Assembly: GCA_002314775.1 (NCBI GenBank)
Contig: DCHE01000068.1
Span: 1 to 17,851, forward strand
Source: Lachnospiraceae bacterium UBA1760
Lineage (GTDB): Bacteria; Bacillota; Clostridia; Lachnospirales; Lachnospiraceae
DNA: 17,851 bases
Direction: 5' to 3'
Shown: positions 1 to 7,492 of the stretch, in pieces
How positions within the stretch are numbered: position 1 is the stretch's first letter
Layout: each line of letters begins with the position of its first letter
The notes under the pieces: generated by a model
The model's input: the letters and a program-made list of their open reading frames with translations, nothing else
Databases searched by the model: none
Told to the model about the DNA's origin: nothing
Translations under genes and position numbers: made by a program

Positions 1-1519
1 GCATTGGTGGTCTCTGCTGTCCCATTCCCTGAGGCATTCCTGGCATTGGCGCTGGTGCCTGCTGGTTCATTCCCTGAGGCATTCCTGGCATTGGTGAAAC
101 CTCTGGCTTCTTATCCTCTGCCTTATCCTCTTCTTTAATCTCTTCTTTTGTCTCTTTTTCTGTAGCTTCTTCAGTAGCTTCTTTGATTTCTTCTTTTGTA
201 GCTTCTTTTGTAGCTTCTTTTGTAGCTTCCTTTGTCTCAGCTGCTTCCTCAGTCTTTTCTTCCTTAGCAGCCTCCTCTACCTCATCTATATCGTCCTGAG
301 GAAGAATAATCTCTTCTCTCTTAGGCTTCGCGTCTGGTCCTGTTGGTGGCATCATCGGCTTTCCATCTGGTCCTACTGGTGGCATCATCGGCTTTCCATC
401 TGGTCCCATTGGTGGCATCACTTGCTTTCCATCTGGTCCTGTTGGTGGCATCATCGGCTTTCCGTCTGGTCCTACAGGTGGCATCATCGGCTTTCCGTCT
501 GGTCCTACAGGTGGCATCATCGGCTTTCCATCTGGTCCTACAGGTGGCATCATTGGCTTTCCATCTGGTCCCATTGGTGGCATCATCTGACCGTTTGGTC
601 CCATTGGTGGTCTCTGGCCCTGCATCATCTGACCATTTGGCATCATCTGGCCGTTTGGTCCCATTGGTGGTCTCTGGCCCTGCATCATCTGACCGTTTGG
701 TCCCATCGGTGGTCTCTGACCCTGCATCATCTGGCCATTTGGCATCATCTGACCGTTTGGCATCATCTGACCATTTGGCATCATCTGACCGTTTGGCATC
801 ATCTGGCCGTTTGGCATCATCTGGCCATTTGGCATCATCTGGCCATTTGGCATTCCCTGGTACTGCATATTTGCTCTGTTTCTCATGACATCCATCTTAT
901 TGACCTTTACGTCCTTAGATGTATTGCTGCCCTGTCCCGCTGCCATGCCTGTTGGAACTGGCATATCATTAAGCATTGCATCTACCTTACTCTGGAATGC
1001 TGATACTGAAAAATCATCACTATTAATAAAGTTGAAAAGCTTGGCAACATAATTGTCAAGGTTGTCAACTGCAAATCTCATCTTAGAGAGAGTCTTTCTG
1101 AAGAACGACGCAAGCTCAGAAACACTGATAACATCCTGCTTAACTGGAAGAAGTACTACTGTAACCTCATTGTTTCTAGGATTAACAAATATACAGTCTG
1201 TGTCCTTTACAATATAGCTAATAGGAACTCCCTGTGCTCCTGTGCTGTAAATCTCACAGATTCCCTTCATAATCTTAAGTACTGTGTACTTATCAAGATA
1301 TGACTTGTTAACCTGAGTAAGTGCTGGAACATCTGGCACTGTATAGATAACGCTTCTCTTTCCATTTGCCTCTATATACTGAAATGGTGCAATACCTTTG
1401 ATATTAGCCATCTTAAACTTATCCACTACTGCCATATCAATAGTGTCTGTAAGCTCAAGATCATACTTAAGGCTAATGTATCCGTTCTGCTTTGTAGAAA
1501 CTAACTTTACATCGTTCAT
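1..1519 (-). CDS. DUF6382-like protein with long Met/Pro/Gly/Gln repeats (C-terminus beyond window)
   Basis: The frame is open without a stop from ATG at 1519 to the left edge, giving 506 visible residues; the end lies outside. The start follows GGAGG (1526-1530) at 6 bases. Residues 1-185 align by eye with the N-terminal domain of the FHA protein at 3917-5650: both have a hydrophobic strand, then IFVNP (here 110-114) or YINP, then LLPV (here 123-126) or LPVE, then an F-rich helical stretch. I take this as the domain Pfam calls DUF6382, of unknown function. After it come a Q/M/P/N/G repeat (residues 223-311), eight 11-residue units ending in GPDGKP (312-399), an acidic Lys/Glu/Ala/Thr stretch (about 405-475) and PMPGMPQGM repeats up to the edge. 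No signal peptide or membrane segment is visible, so it is probably cytoplasmic. Its own promoter precedes it. Function is unknown; a further C-terminal domain may lie outside the window. Confidence 0.85.
   Translation of the reverse strand, partial: MNDVKLVSTKQNGYISLKYDLELTDTIDMAVVDKFKMANIKGIAPFQYIEANGKRSVIYTVPDVPALTQVNKSYLDKYTVLKIMKGICEIYSTGAQGVPISYIVKDTDCIFVNPRNNEVTVVLLPVKQDVISVSELASFFRKTLSKMRFAVDNLDNYVAKLFNFINSDDFSVSAFQSKVDAMLNDMPVPTGMAAGQGSNTSKDVKVNKMDVMRNRANMQYQGMPNGQMMPNGQMMPNGQMMPNGQMMPNGQMMPNGQMMPNGQMMQGQRPPMGPNGQMMQGQRPPMGPNGQMMPNGQMMQGQRPPMGPNGQMMPPMGPDGKPMMPPVGPDGKPMMPPVGPDGKPMMPPVGPDGKPMMPPTGPDGKQVMPPMGPDGKPMMPPVGPDGKPMMPPTGPDAKPKREEIILPQDDIDEVEEAAKEEKTEEAAETKEATKEATKEATKEEIKEATEEATEKETKEEIKEEDKAEDKKPEVSPMPGMPQGMNQQAPAPMPGMPQGMGQQRPPM
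323..586 (-). repeat. 33-bp coding tandem repeat, eight units of MMPPxGPDGKP
   Basis: Exactly 264 bases hold eight 33-bp units. The fifth residue varies in the order M, V, V, V, T, M, V, T, while the GPDGKP core is constant except for one GPDGKQ and a final GPDAKP. The proline- and glycine-rich units should form an extended flexible linker. The copy number is expected to vary between strains. Confidence 0.9.
587..853 (-). repeat. 18-bp coding tandem repeat (MMPNGQ units)
   Basis: On the minus strand this stretch encodes repeated MPNGQM hexapeptides, interrupted three times by MMQGQRPPMGP. The 18-bp period and near-identical codons, with AAC/AAT and GGC/GGT as the main differences, indicate recent slippage or unequal exchange inside the reading frame. 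No frame is broken. Confidence 0.9.
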
Positions 1520-1590
1520 ATTAGACCTCCATCTGAATAATTAATATATCCCTGTTTTAATCATTTTTTAAATACTTTAATGTATAATTC

Positions 1591-1613
1591 GGCTCAAAGG
1601 CATAGCTTGACCC
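1591..1613 (-). promoter_or_regulatory. small leader hairpin upstream of the DUF6382-like repeat gene
   Basis: In the predicted 118-nt leader, GGGTCAA and TTGAGCC (minus strand) can pair, with one mismatch, around an 8-9 base loop. It does not match a riboswitch I know. It could be incidental. Confidence 0.25.
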
Positions 1614-1643
1614 ACTACACCCTATAATTATCCATTCTGTTTC

Positions 1644-1673
1644 ATTATATTCTCTATTACCTTGTTTAGTCAA
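1644..1673 (-). promoter_or_regulatory. sigma-A type promoter for the DUF6382-like repeat gene
   Basis: On the minus strand, TTGACT (1668-1673) and TATAAT (1644-1649) are separated by 18 bases. Transcription would begin near 1637 and leave a leader of about 118 nt. The -35 box touches the T-tract of the preceding terminator, so this gene is probably transcribed separately from the transglutaminase gene. Confidence 0.75.
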
Positions 1674-1724
1674 GAAAAAGAAAAGGTTTATTCAAGATAT
1701 ATCACATATCCCAAATAAACCTTT
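1674..1724 (-). terminator. Rho-independent terminator of the transglutaminase gene
   Basis: A perfect 11-bp stem pairs AAAGGTTTATT (1682-1692) with AATAAACCTTT (1714-1724). On the minus strand it is followed by TCTTTTTC. The stem is AT-rich, so termination may be moderate. It lies 75 bases past the stop codon at 1800. Confidence 0.65.
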
Positions 1725-1799
1725 CTTTCTGTATTAAATTATTAGTAACATGTACTAAATTATAGTCTGCAAAATGCTACGAGCTTTTAGGATTCCAAA

Positions 1800-3545
1800 T
1801 TATATATTCTGGAAGCCATAGCAAAGCTCCTGCAGCAGGTTGCCATAACCATCATACAATCGGTACATGGTCAGATAGTAACCATATTGCGGTTGCCATA
1901 CCGTCCATAACGTTGTTCCGTTAATCTTATTTCTTCCTGAGTTGAATACCCATGCATCCTTACCCTGTGCATAGAGTGATAAATCAAGAATTAATATCTC
2001 GTACTGATAGCTGTTGTTTGGATTATCAAATGAAGAGAATCCAAGGAGGAAGCCGCCACCCTTTCCAGTATATGGAAGCTGACAGATGTCCTTAATATAG
2101 TAATTATACTCAAAGCCAGCATTGAGCTGCTGTACCATTGATGAATAACCAACTGGTCTGATTCTACATACTACAATACAGTTGCCTCTTGCATATGGCT
2201 TAACATCTACCCAGTTATTTCCTCTTGTCCAGTCCTGAACAAGCTTCCAGGTGTTACCACCATCGCAGGTTGCCTGCCACTGATACTCCATCTGTGAAAG
2301 CGAATACTGGTTATAATCAACACTTGCTCCCATCGAAGCACCCTCATAGGTACATCTTGCAACGTAGATTCCCTTAGGATAAAATGCAGTCGAATTGTAT
2401 GTGTATGGAGTAGATGGAATCCAGCTCTTCATACATGAAAGAATTGTTCTTGTTCCACCAGCTGAGTTTACCTGTGCCTGTGTCTTATTGAAATAATTGT
2501 ATTTAACTGAGCTTCCACTGTCCGGATCATCCCAGGTACAGTCTACAACTAACCAGTTTCCATATAACTGTGACTCATTCCATGCGTGGTTACCGCCTGG
2601 TACTGAACCAGATACTGATACAGTTGGAATGCCGCATGCATTTGCGAGCATTGCATAAAGCTTTGCGTAACCAGCACATACTGTGTAGCCCTGGTATACA
2701 GAACTGAAGATTGACTGGCTGTAGGTACCATCCTTGTAGGTTACCGATCTGACTACCTTGTCGTGACAAGCAAGCTCAGTCTTCCACTGGCTCTCGAAAT
2801 TTGCATTCTTAATCTCATTAACCCAGCCCTCAACTCTGTTGAAGATTGTGTTTGTGTAGCTCATTCTTGTTGAGCCATTTACAAATGCATCATATACCTT
2901 GATGTACATCTTACCTGACTGATAAACAATACCAATCTGCAAGAAGTAGAACTCAGGTCTCTGATAAAGAGTTGCCTTTAGCATCTGAGACATATCTGTT
3001 GATGACCAGCTTGTTGGTACAGTGATTACAGATGAAACATAATATCCAAGAGATGTTGTTGTTACATTAGTTGTTGTTGTAAGAAGCTTATTGCCGTATG
3101 CAAAAATCTGATCAGCAACCTTCTTCTGTGTACTTGTCATCTTGTTGTAGCTGTAATCATTGTGATATACAGAGTAATCTCTTGCGTAGTCAGCCTCCTC
3201 TGCCATATCCACGCTTTCTTCTTCTCCCTCAATAGGGACTTCATTGTCGCCGAAGTCAATTACCTCAACCTCGTCAATAAAATAACGTCTGTAGTATACT
3301 TCTCCATTCTCGTCGTATACTACCTCTTCGTCCTCCACAACTGCCTCTGCTTCAGGTGCCTCTGCTGCCTCAGAAATCTCTTCCTCAGAAACCTCACCTA
3401 ACTCCTCAGCATCAGTAGAAGTTGCTATAACCTCATCCTGATATGAGTCAAGCTCAGAAGCCTTTGCAGGAATTGAAATACTTGAAACTGCAAGTACTGC
3501 TGCAAGCACTGTGGAAAGGATTCTCTTTCCCAACCTTTTCCTCAT
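1800..3545 (-). CDS. secreted transglutaminase-like surface protein
   Basis: The start at 3545 gives 581 residues and is preceded by AAGGAGG (3552-3558); the frame extends further upstream but that part translates the structured leader. Residues 1-29 form a signal peptide (basic MRKRLGKR, hydrophobic core, AKA-S cleavage site). Residues 31-120 are acidic low-complexity sequence. A transglutaminase/protease-like core follows at about 250-355 with a plausible triad: Cys290 (TVCAGYAKLY), His320 (GGNHAWNE) and Asp335 (VVDCTWDDP). Residues 375-581 hold aromatic-rich modules (MEYQWQATCDGG, YQYEILILDLSL, LWTVWQPQYGYY) that I associate with Lachnospiraceae surface proteins. There is no LPXTG or membrane anchor, so it is probably released or held non-covalently. 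Such cores act as protease, cross-linker or binder; which applies here is unknown. It has its own promoter, a long structured leader and its own terminator, and sits between two genes with DUF6382-like domains. Confidence 0.85.
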   Translation of the reverse strand: MRKRLGKRILSTVLAAVLAVSSISIPAKASELDSYQDEVIATSTDAEELGEVSEEEISEAAEAPEAEAVVEDEEVVYDENGEVYYRRYFIDEVEVIDFGDNEVPIEGEEESVDMAEEADYARDYSVYHNDYSYNKMTSTQKKVADQIFAYGNKLLTTTTNVTTTSLGYYVSSVITVPTSWSSTDMSQMLKATLYQRPEFYFLQIGIVYQSGKMYIKVYDAFVNGSTRMSYTNTIFNRVEGWVNEIKNANFESQWKTELACHDKVVRSVTYKDGTYSQSIFSSVYQGYTVCAGYAKLYAMLANACGIPTVSVSGSVPGGNHAWNESQLYGNWLVVDCTWDDPDSGSSVKYNYFNKTQAQVNSAGGTRTILSCMKSWIPSTPYTYNSTAFYPKGIYVARCTYEGASMGASVDYNQYSLSQMEYQWQATCDGGNTWKLVQDWTRGNNWVDVKPYARGNCIVVCRIRPVGYSSMVQQLNAGFEYNYYIKDICQLPYTGKGGGFLLGFSSFDNPNNSYQYEILILDLSLYAQGKDAWVFNSGRNKINGTTLWTVWQPQYGYYLTMYRLYDGYGNLLQELCYGFQNI

Positions 3546-3569
3546 TCTTTTTCCTCCTTGTATAATATG

Positions 3570-3618
3570 TAAGTCGCATCCAACTCCCCGCTTACGCGGG
3601 TCCCCTCTGCGACAGGTC
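3570..3618 (-). repeat. hairpin element type A, copy 1 (leader of transglutaminase gene)
   Basis: An outer stem pairs GTCGCA (3573-3578) with TGCGAC (3608-3613), enclosing an inner stem CCCGC (3587-3591), loop TTAC and GCGGG (3596-3600). It ends about 12 bases before the AAGGAGG site. It matches the copy at 9462-9513 in sequence and layout; the fourth inner base pair is G-C here and A-T there, a compensated change. Confidence 0.8.
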
Positions 3619-3661
3619 GGAGGAACATTCCGAATCATGACTTCGTCATGATGGTTCCTCC
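3619..3661 (-). repeat. hairpin element type B, copy 1
   Basis: An outer 8-bp stem pairs GGAGGAAC (3619-3626) with GTTCCTCC (3654-3661). The inner stem ATCATGAC, loop TTC, GTCATGAT (3634-3652) is perfect. The inner part is shared with 14779-14797 and, partly, with 3692-3709, while the outer arms differ in each copy. Confidence 0.8.
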
Positions 3662-3679
3662 TATAATGTGTGCATTTCA

Positions 3680-3714
3680 GAGCCACTCCAAATCATAACT
3701 TATCATGATGGCTC
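3680..3714 (-). repeat. hairpin element type B, copy 2 (diverged)
   Basis: The outer arms GAGCCA (3680-3685) and TGGCTC (3709-3714) pair. Between them CTCCAAATCAT and ATCATGATGG match the type B core, but the inner stem is weakened (ATCATAAC in place of ATCATGAC). Confidence 0.65.
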
Positions 3715-3723
3715 AGCCTTTAG

Positions 3724-3775
3724 TTGCAAGTATCGACCCAGGCTAACGCTTGGGACTTTCTGTTATTTGCAAGTA
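3724..3775 (-). repeat. hairpin element, diverged type A-like copy 3, flanked by direct repeats
   Basis: CCCAGGC, loop TAAC, GCTTGGG forms a 7-bp stem with one G-T pair on the plus strand. The layout, with CCC and GGG arms and a four-base loop, resembles the other type A copies. The 9-base sequence TTGCAAGTA occurs on both sides of it. Membership in the family is less sure than for copies 1 and 2. Confidence 0.5.
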
Positions 3776-3823
3776 ATAATTTGGGTATTTTAATATATAC
3801 TTAATCACAACCAAATTAAATAT

Positions 3824-3853
3824 ATAATACTATCAAAATAATACTTTCGTCAA
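3824..3853 (-). promoter_or_regulatory. promoter of the transglutaminase gene
   Basis: On the minus strand, TTGACG (3848-3853) and TATTAT (3824-3829) are separated by 18 bases, directly after the terminator of the FHA gene. The predicted start near 3817 gives a leader of about 270 nt that contains all four hairpin elements between 3570 and 3775. Confidence 0.7.
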
Positions 3854-3855
3854 GA

Positions 3856-3908
3856 TAAAAATAAAGCCTGTATACGATAACCGTATCATATACAGGCTTT
3901 ATTTTTTG
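3856..3908 (-). terminator. terminator of the FHA gene
   Basis: AATAAAGCCTGTATA and TATACAGGCTTTATT pair in a stem of at least 15 bp, extended by GATA/TATC around the loop. T-tracts lie on both sides, so it could stop transcription in either direction. It begins within 10 bases of the stop codon at 3917. Confidence 0.9.
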
Positions 3909-3916
3909 CGAATATA

Positions 3917-5650
3917 TTATCTCAGCTTAAAGATAAACTCCTCATCACCAAGTGATAATCTACAGCCGTGTGTGAGAACCTCCTCCGCACCATCAGCAAT
4001 CTCCTTGCCATTAACATAAGTATGGTTTGTAGACTTGTTATCCTTTATGTAGCAAACTCCGTCTCTCTGGGTAATAATTGCATGCTGTCTTGAAATGTGA
4101 CCATTTCCATCAACTGTGTAATCATTTCCTCTGTTTGCCTTACCAATCTTGAAGATTGTCTTTGTAATCATCACTCGCTCTTCTGTATTAACTCGAATGA
4201 TGTATGGACAAATCTTGAGTGTTCCTGTTGAACCAAGCATTGTATTGTTAACACTTGCTGTTCCAACGCTTAAGATTGAATTGCTCTTTACAGGTCTATC
4301 AGTTTCTGCTGCCTGTGCAGCTTCCTTTCTTGCTGCAACAGAAGCATCCCCATTAAGGTACTCATGGATATTCTCGATAAATGTTTCCTTGTTGGAATTC
4401 TTTGAGCTTCCAGCAATCTCTGCTACAGCCTCTTCCTCCTCGGTTACTGCATTCTGGATTAATGCAGCTCTGTTTACCTTGATATTATTCTTCTTAATCT
4501 TTGGTCTTGACTCGAACATCTCGTCAAGCTCTTCCTCATCAACAGGTGTTGACGAATGGCTAATCTGTGATACTGGTGGCTTATTGCCATTTACAAGCAT
4601 CTCAAGTCTGGCCTTAATCTCCTCGAAGGACTCTGCCTTCTTAGGTCTGTCAGGGAGAGTTTCAAAGTCTTCATCATCAGAAGGCTCGTCATAAGACTCC
4701 TCCTCCTCGTAAGACTCTTCGGCAGCCTCTTCTTCCTCATAAGACTCCTCTTCGGCAGCCTCTTCTTCCTCATAAGCTTCTTCAGCAGCTTCCTCTTCCT
4801 CATAAGCTTCTTCAGCAGCTTCCTCTTCCTCATAGGTCTCTTCTTCAGCTTCCTCAGGCTCCTCATCACTAGCTGCTCTCAGAACGTCTGTAGAACCAAA
4901 CTCCTCCTCATCATCCTCATCAAAGTTAATCTCTGGAAGTGGCTCATCTGCTCCGCCAAGATCCTTCATAAAGTCATTAACATTAGAAGTTTCTGCCTCA
5001 ACCTCCTCATCCTCATCAGAAGGTGCAATGTTAATAACCTCTGCTCCGTCATCAGTTGAGATTCCCTCTTCCTCCTCGAAGCCGATTCCTGCATCCTCCA
5101 TAAGAGCCTCAGTAAGTCCGATAAGTCCTCTCAGGTTAAATGCATCTCCATTAATATATGTAAGGAGCTGTCCAACATAGGAAAGATCCTCCTCAACATC
5201 GTATTTGATGTTTGCAAGAAGCTGTCTTGCAAAGCTCTTGAATTCAACCGATACCTGTGCCTCGCTCTCAACTGGAAGACAGATAAACTGAATATCAAGT
5301 GTGTCAGGATTAATGTACATAAAGCCTTTATTAAGAAGAATGTATGCAAGTGGAATTGCATTCTCCTTACAGCTTACAAATGATATTGCAACATTCCTTA
5401 AAATCTTGAATACCTTTTCTCTGGTCATAATGCCTGCTGTATACTTTTCCAAAGACATCTTTCCTGTAATATCATAAGTAAGATAATCATAATCGTCATC
5501 TTCCTCAAATACAACCTTTACGATCTCTTTGACATCATCCTCTTCGCAAAGATCAAGAATGTCTTCATCAAGCTCGCATCCCTCACCCATAGTGTAGGTA
5601 AGATAACGCTCTCTTCCAATGTTCTTTGCTGTGAAGCTAAAACTTCTCAT
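3917..5650 (-). CDS. FHA-domain protein with N-terminal DUF6382-like domain
   Basis: The start at 5650 gives 577 residues; AGGAGGG (5657-5663) lies 6 bases upstream, favouring this ATG over one 30 bases further up. Residues 1-190 form a DUF6382-like domain shared with the gene at the left edge. Residues 190-335 are strongly acidic and include YEEEEAAEEA decapeptides (273-320). A basic/polar linker follows. Residues 481-577 are an FHA domain with the expected IGK, GHISRQHA, DNKSTNHTYVNG and LSLGDEEF motifs; FHA domains bind phosphothreonine peptides. There is no signal peptide or membrane segment, so it should be a cytoplasmic phospho-dependent adaptor. No Ser/Thr kinase is encoded in the window, so the partner is unknown. 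It follows mltG by 97 bases with no clear terminator between, so read-through from mltG is plausible. Confidence 0.9.
   Translation of the reverse strand: MRSFSFTAKNIGRERYLTYTMGEGCELDEDILDLCEEDDVKEIVKVVFEEDDDYDYLTYDITGKMSLEKYTAGIMTREKVFKILRNVAISFVSCKENAIPLAYILLNKGFMYINPDTLDIQFICLPVESEAQVSVEFKSFARQLLANIKYDVEEDLSYVGQLLTYINGDAFNLRGLIGLTEALMEDAGIGFEEEEGISTDDGAEVINIAPSDEDEEVEAETSNVNDFMKDLGGADEPLPEINFDEDDEEEFGSTDVLRAASDEEPEEAEEETYEEEEAAEEAYEEEEAAEEAYEEEEAAEEESYEEEEAAEESYEEEESYDEPSDDEDFETLPDRPKKAESFEEIKARLEMLVNGNKPPVSQISHSSTPVDEEELDEMFESRPKIKKNNIKVNRAALIQNAVTEEEEAVAEIAGSSKNSNKETFIENIHEYLNGDASVAARKEAAQAAETDRPVKSNSILSVGTASVNNTMLGSTGTLKICPYIIRVNTEERVMITKTIFKIGKANRGNDYTVDGNGHISRQHAIITQRDGVCYIKDNKSTNHTYVNGKEIADGAEEVLTHGCRLSLGDEEFIFKLR
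4691..4834 (-). repeat. 30-bp coding repeat (acidic YEEEEAAEEA units)
   Basis: Four to five near-identical decapeptide units (residues 273-320 of the FHA protein) are encoded with the same codons, with later units changing to ESYEEEEAAE. The frame is kept throughout. Confidence 0.85.
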
Positions 5651-5747
5651 CGTCGTCCCTCCTATGAATAATTTACACATTTACAAAATTCTAATACCCC
5701 ATAAATCTCGTAAATTGTGTATCTGTAATCTTCTAATATAACGCATA

Positions 5748-6797
5748 TTACTGTGTCTCAATATGCTCCTCAAAAGTTTCAGTAAAGATATGAGTACCCT
5801 TCTCTGCATCATCAACATGGTAATACAGATAATCTGTTTCTTCCGGATAAAGCACTGCCTTTATACAGGCAAGTCCAGGATTGCAAATCGGACCTACCGG
5901 AAGACCCTTGTACTTGTATGTGTTATATAATGAATCCGTTTCAAGATCATTATAGCTTACTGACTTTCTATCGTACATTCCACTCGAAAGAGGATAAACT
6001 ACTGTAGAGTCAATCTGAAGAAGCATATCCTTTGCAAGACGATTGTTAATTACACTTGCAATAAGAGCTCTCTCCTCATCAACCTTACACTCTCTTTCTA
6101 TCATGGCAGCCATAGTCACAACCTGATAAGTGTTAAGCCCAAGCTCCTCAGCCTGTGACTTATACTCATCCTTGTAATAATCCGAAAATGCCTGAAGCAT
6201 ATCTCTTACAAGTGACTCCGCTGTTGTTGTCTCATAAATGTTGTAGGTGGCAGGGAAAAGGTATCCCTCAACCAGATATCTTACATTGGCACCTGTTGGC
6301 ACATCACTCAGGAACCAGAAATCCTTAGATGTAATAGTATTACATGCATTGATAAACTCCTGCTTTGAGCAAATGCCCTTCTTCTGGCACCTTGTAGCAA
6401 TCATATCAACCGTAAATCCCTCAGGAATAACCAGTGTATCAATCGGCTCGTTGGCTGCCTGCTTAGGTGATAATACTTCCATCATCTCAAGCGTATTCAT
6501 ACCCGTATTCAGAGTATAGGTTCCAGCCTTAAGCTTTCCTCTGTATTCAGAATCCTGAAGTCTTGAGACAAATGCAGTCTCAAATTCGATCAGGCCTTTT
6601 TTCTTTAATATCTTTGCAACCTTCTTGGCAGATGCACCGCTTGGTATTGTTACTACCACATCTGTTCCTGCGGTTGTATCAGTGTTGGTAAGTTCATACT
6701 GATAAGCCTTATAGATATCCTTCACATAATCGTATGTAATCAGCAAAAGCCATGCAGAAATACATATAACTATAACGAACTTTAAAAATTTAGCCAA
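5748..6797 (-). CDS. mltG: endolytic transglycosylase MltG (YceG-like)
   Basis: The protein has 349 residues and starts with TTG at 6797, with AGAGGTG a short distance upstream and no better start nearby. One membrane segment (residues 5-22) is followed by a LysM-like region (about 45-125) and the YceG catalytic domain with GYLFPATY (178-185), AAMIERE (230-236, holding the catalytic glutamate), IDSTVVYP (262-269) and GLPVGPICNPG (298-308). MltG cleaves nascent peptidoglycan strands at the outer membrane face and sets strand length. The length is usual for Firmicutes. It is divergent from the cyclophilin gene, with predicted promoters that overlap, and is followed by the FHA gene. Confidence 0.95.
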   Translation of the reverse strand: MAKFLKFVIVICISAWLLLITYDYVKDIYKAYQYELTNTDTTAGTDVVVTIPSGASAKKVAKILKKKGLIEFETAFVSRLQDSEYRGKLKAGTYTLNTGMNTLEMMEVLSPKQAANEPIDTLVIPEGFTVDMIATRCQKKGICSKQEFINACNTITSKDFWFLSDVPTGANVRYLVEGYLFPATYNIYETTTAESLVRDMLQAFSDYYKDEYKSQAEELGLNTYQVVTMAAMIERECKVDEERALIASVINNRLAKDMLLQIDSTVVYPLSSGMYDRKSVSYNDLETDSLYNTYKYKGLPVGPICNPGLACIKAVLYPEETDYLYYHVDDAEKGTHIFTETFEEHIETQ

Positions 6798-6844
6798 ATT
6801 TTACACCTCTGAAAATCTGTTATTGTCTGTATTTTATGACAGAC

Positions 6845-6873
6845 TTGAAGTAATTTTACATTAGTGATATCAT
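6845..6873 (+). promoter_or_regulatory. promoter of the cyclophilin gene
   Basis: TTGAAG (6845-6850) and TATCAT (6868-6873) are spaced by 17 bases, with a predicted start near 6880 and a leader of about 38 nt. Confidence 0.6.
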
Positions 6874-6900
6874 ATTAACATCTTTTGATAAAAAATTCAA
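6872..6900 (-). promoter_or_regulatory. promoter of mltG
   Basis: On the minus strand, TTGAAT (6895-6900) and TAATAT (6872-6877) are spaced by 17 bases. The -10 box shares bases 6872-6873 with that of the opposite promoter. Confidence 0.6.
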
Positions 6901-6917
6901 GAAAGGACTGATATATT

Positions 6918-7442
6918 TTGGCAAATCCAATAGTAACAATTACAATGACAACTGGCGATGTCATGAAATTCGAATTATATCCAGACATCGCTCCACAATC
7001 CTGCTACAATTTCATCTCCCTCATCAAGAAAAACTTCTATGATGGACTTATTTTCCATCGTGTAATTAGCGGTTTTATGATTCAGGGTGGAGACCCAGAC
7101 GGACGTGGAACAGGCGGACCTGGCTACTCAATCAAGGGTGAGTTCGCACAGAACGGCTTCCCTAACGATTTAAAGCATGAGCCTGGTGTACTCTCTATGG
7201 CTCGTTCAATGATGCCTGACTCAGCCGGCTCACAGTTCTTCATCATGCACAAGACCTCACCACACCTTGATGGCGCTTATGCAGCCTTCGGAAAACTCAC
7301 AGAAGGCATGGACGTTGTCAACAAAATTGCTGAGACTCGTACAGGCTGGGGTGACAAGCCAATCGTTGAGCAGAAAATCCAGACCGTAACAGTTGACACC
7401 TTCGGAGTTGACTACCCAGAACCAAACAAACTCCCAAGATAA
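6918..7442 (+). CDS. cyclophilin-type peptidyl-prolyl cis-trans isomerase
   Basis: The protein has 174 residues and starts with TTG at 6918; AAAGGA (6902-6907) is upstream and the next in-frame ATG would cut into the first strand. The single domain carries cyclophilin motifs: FHRVISGFMIQGGDPDGRG (46-64, Arg48 catalytic, Phe53/Met54/Gln56 in the pocket), SAGSQFF (102-108) and LDGAYAAFG (117-125). The tryptophan that binds cyclosporin in human CypA is replaced by His116, as in many bacterial members. It lacks a signal peptide, so it should assist protein folding in the cytoplasm. It stands alone on this strand, between its own promoter and a terminator. Confidence 0.95.
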   Translation: MANPIVTITMTTGDVMKFELYPDIAPQSCYNFISLIKKNFYDGLIFHRVISGFMIQGGDPDGRGTGGPGYSIKGEFAQNGFPNDLKHEPGVLSMARSMMPDSAGSQFFIMHKTSPHLDGAYAAFGKLTEGMDVVNKIAETRTGWGDKPIVEQKIQTVTVDTFGVDYPEPNKLPR

Positions 7443-7461
7443 CAATAATTCTTTTCATAAA

Positions 7462-7492
7462 TGCCCGGTACTTATCAAAACCGGGCATTTTT
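7462..7492 (+). terminator. terminator of the cyclophilin gene
   Basis: TGCCCGGT (7462-7469) pairs with ACCGGGCA (7480-7487), followed by TTTTT. It lies 20 bases past the stop and inside the left arm of the palindrome. Confidence 0.9.

Noticed and set aside
323..853. CRISPR-like array of short regular repeats.
   Set aside because: Units are contiguous with no unique spacers and keep the reading frame, so they are coding tandem repeats.
343..1003. Plus-strand open frames of 181 and 193 residues rich in Ser/Ala/Leu or Trp/His.
   Set aside because: They are antisense to the repeat region of the minus-strand gene; their length comes from the 18- and 33-bp periods being multiples of three, and they have no ribosome site.
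1520..1637. Riboswitch in the leader of the left-edge gene (GGGTCAAGCTATGCC resembles part of some aptamers).
   Set aside because: The conserved GCAAA-type core and the paired regions of the c-di-GMP class I aptamer are absent.
3546..3686. Upstream N-terminal extension of the transglutaminase protein to 3686.
   Set aside because: It translates the hairpin elements, and the ATG at 3545 has a strong ribosome site and begins a clear signal peptide.
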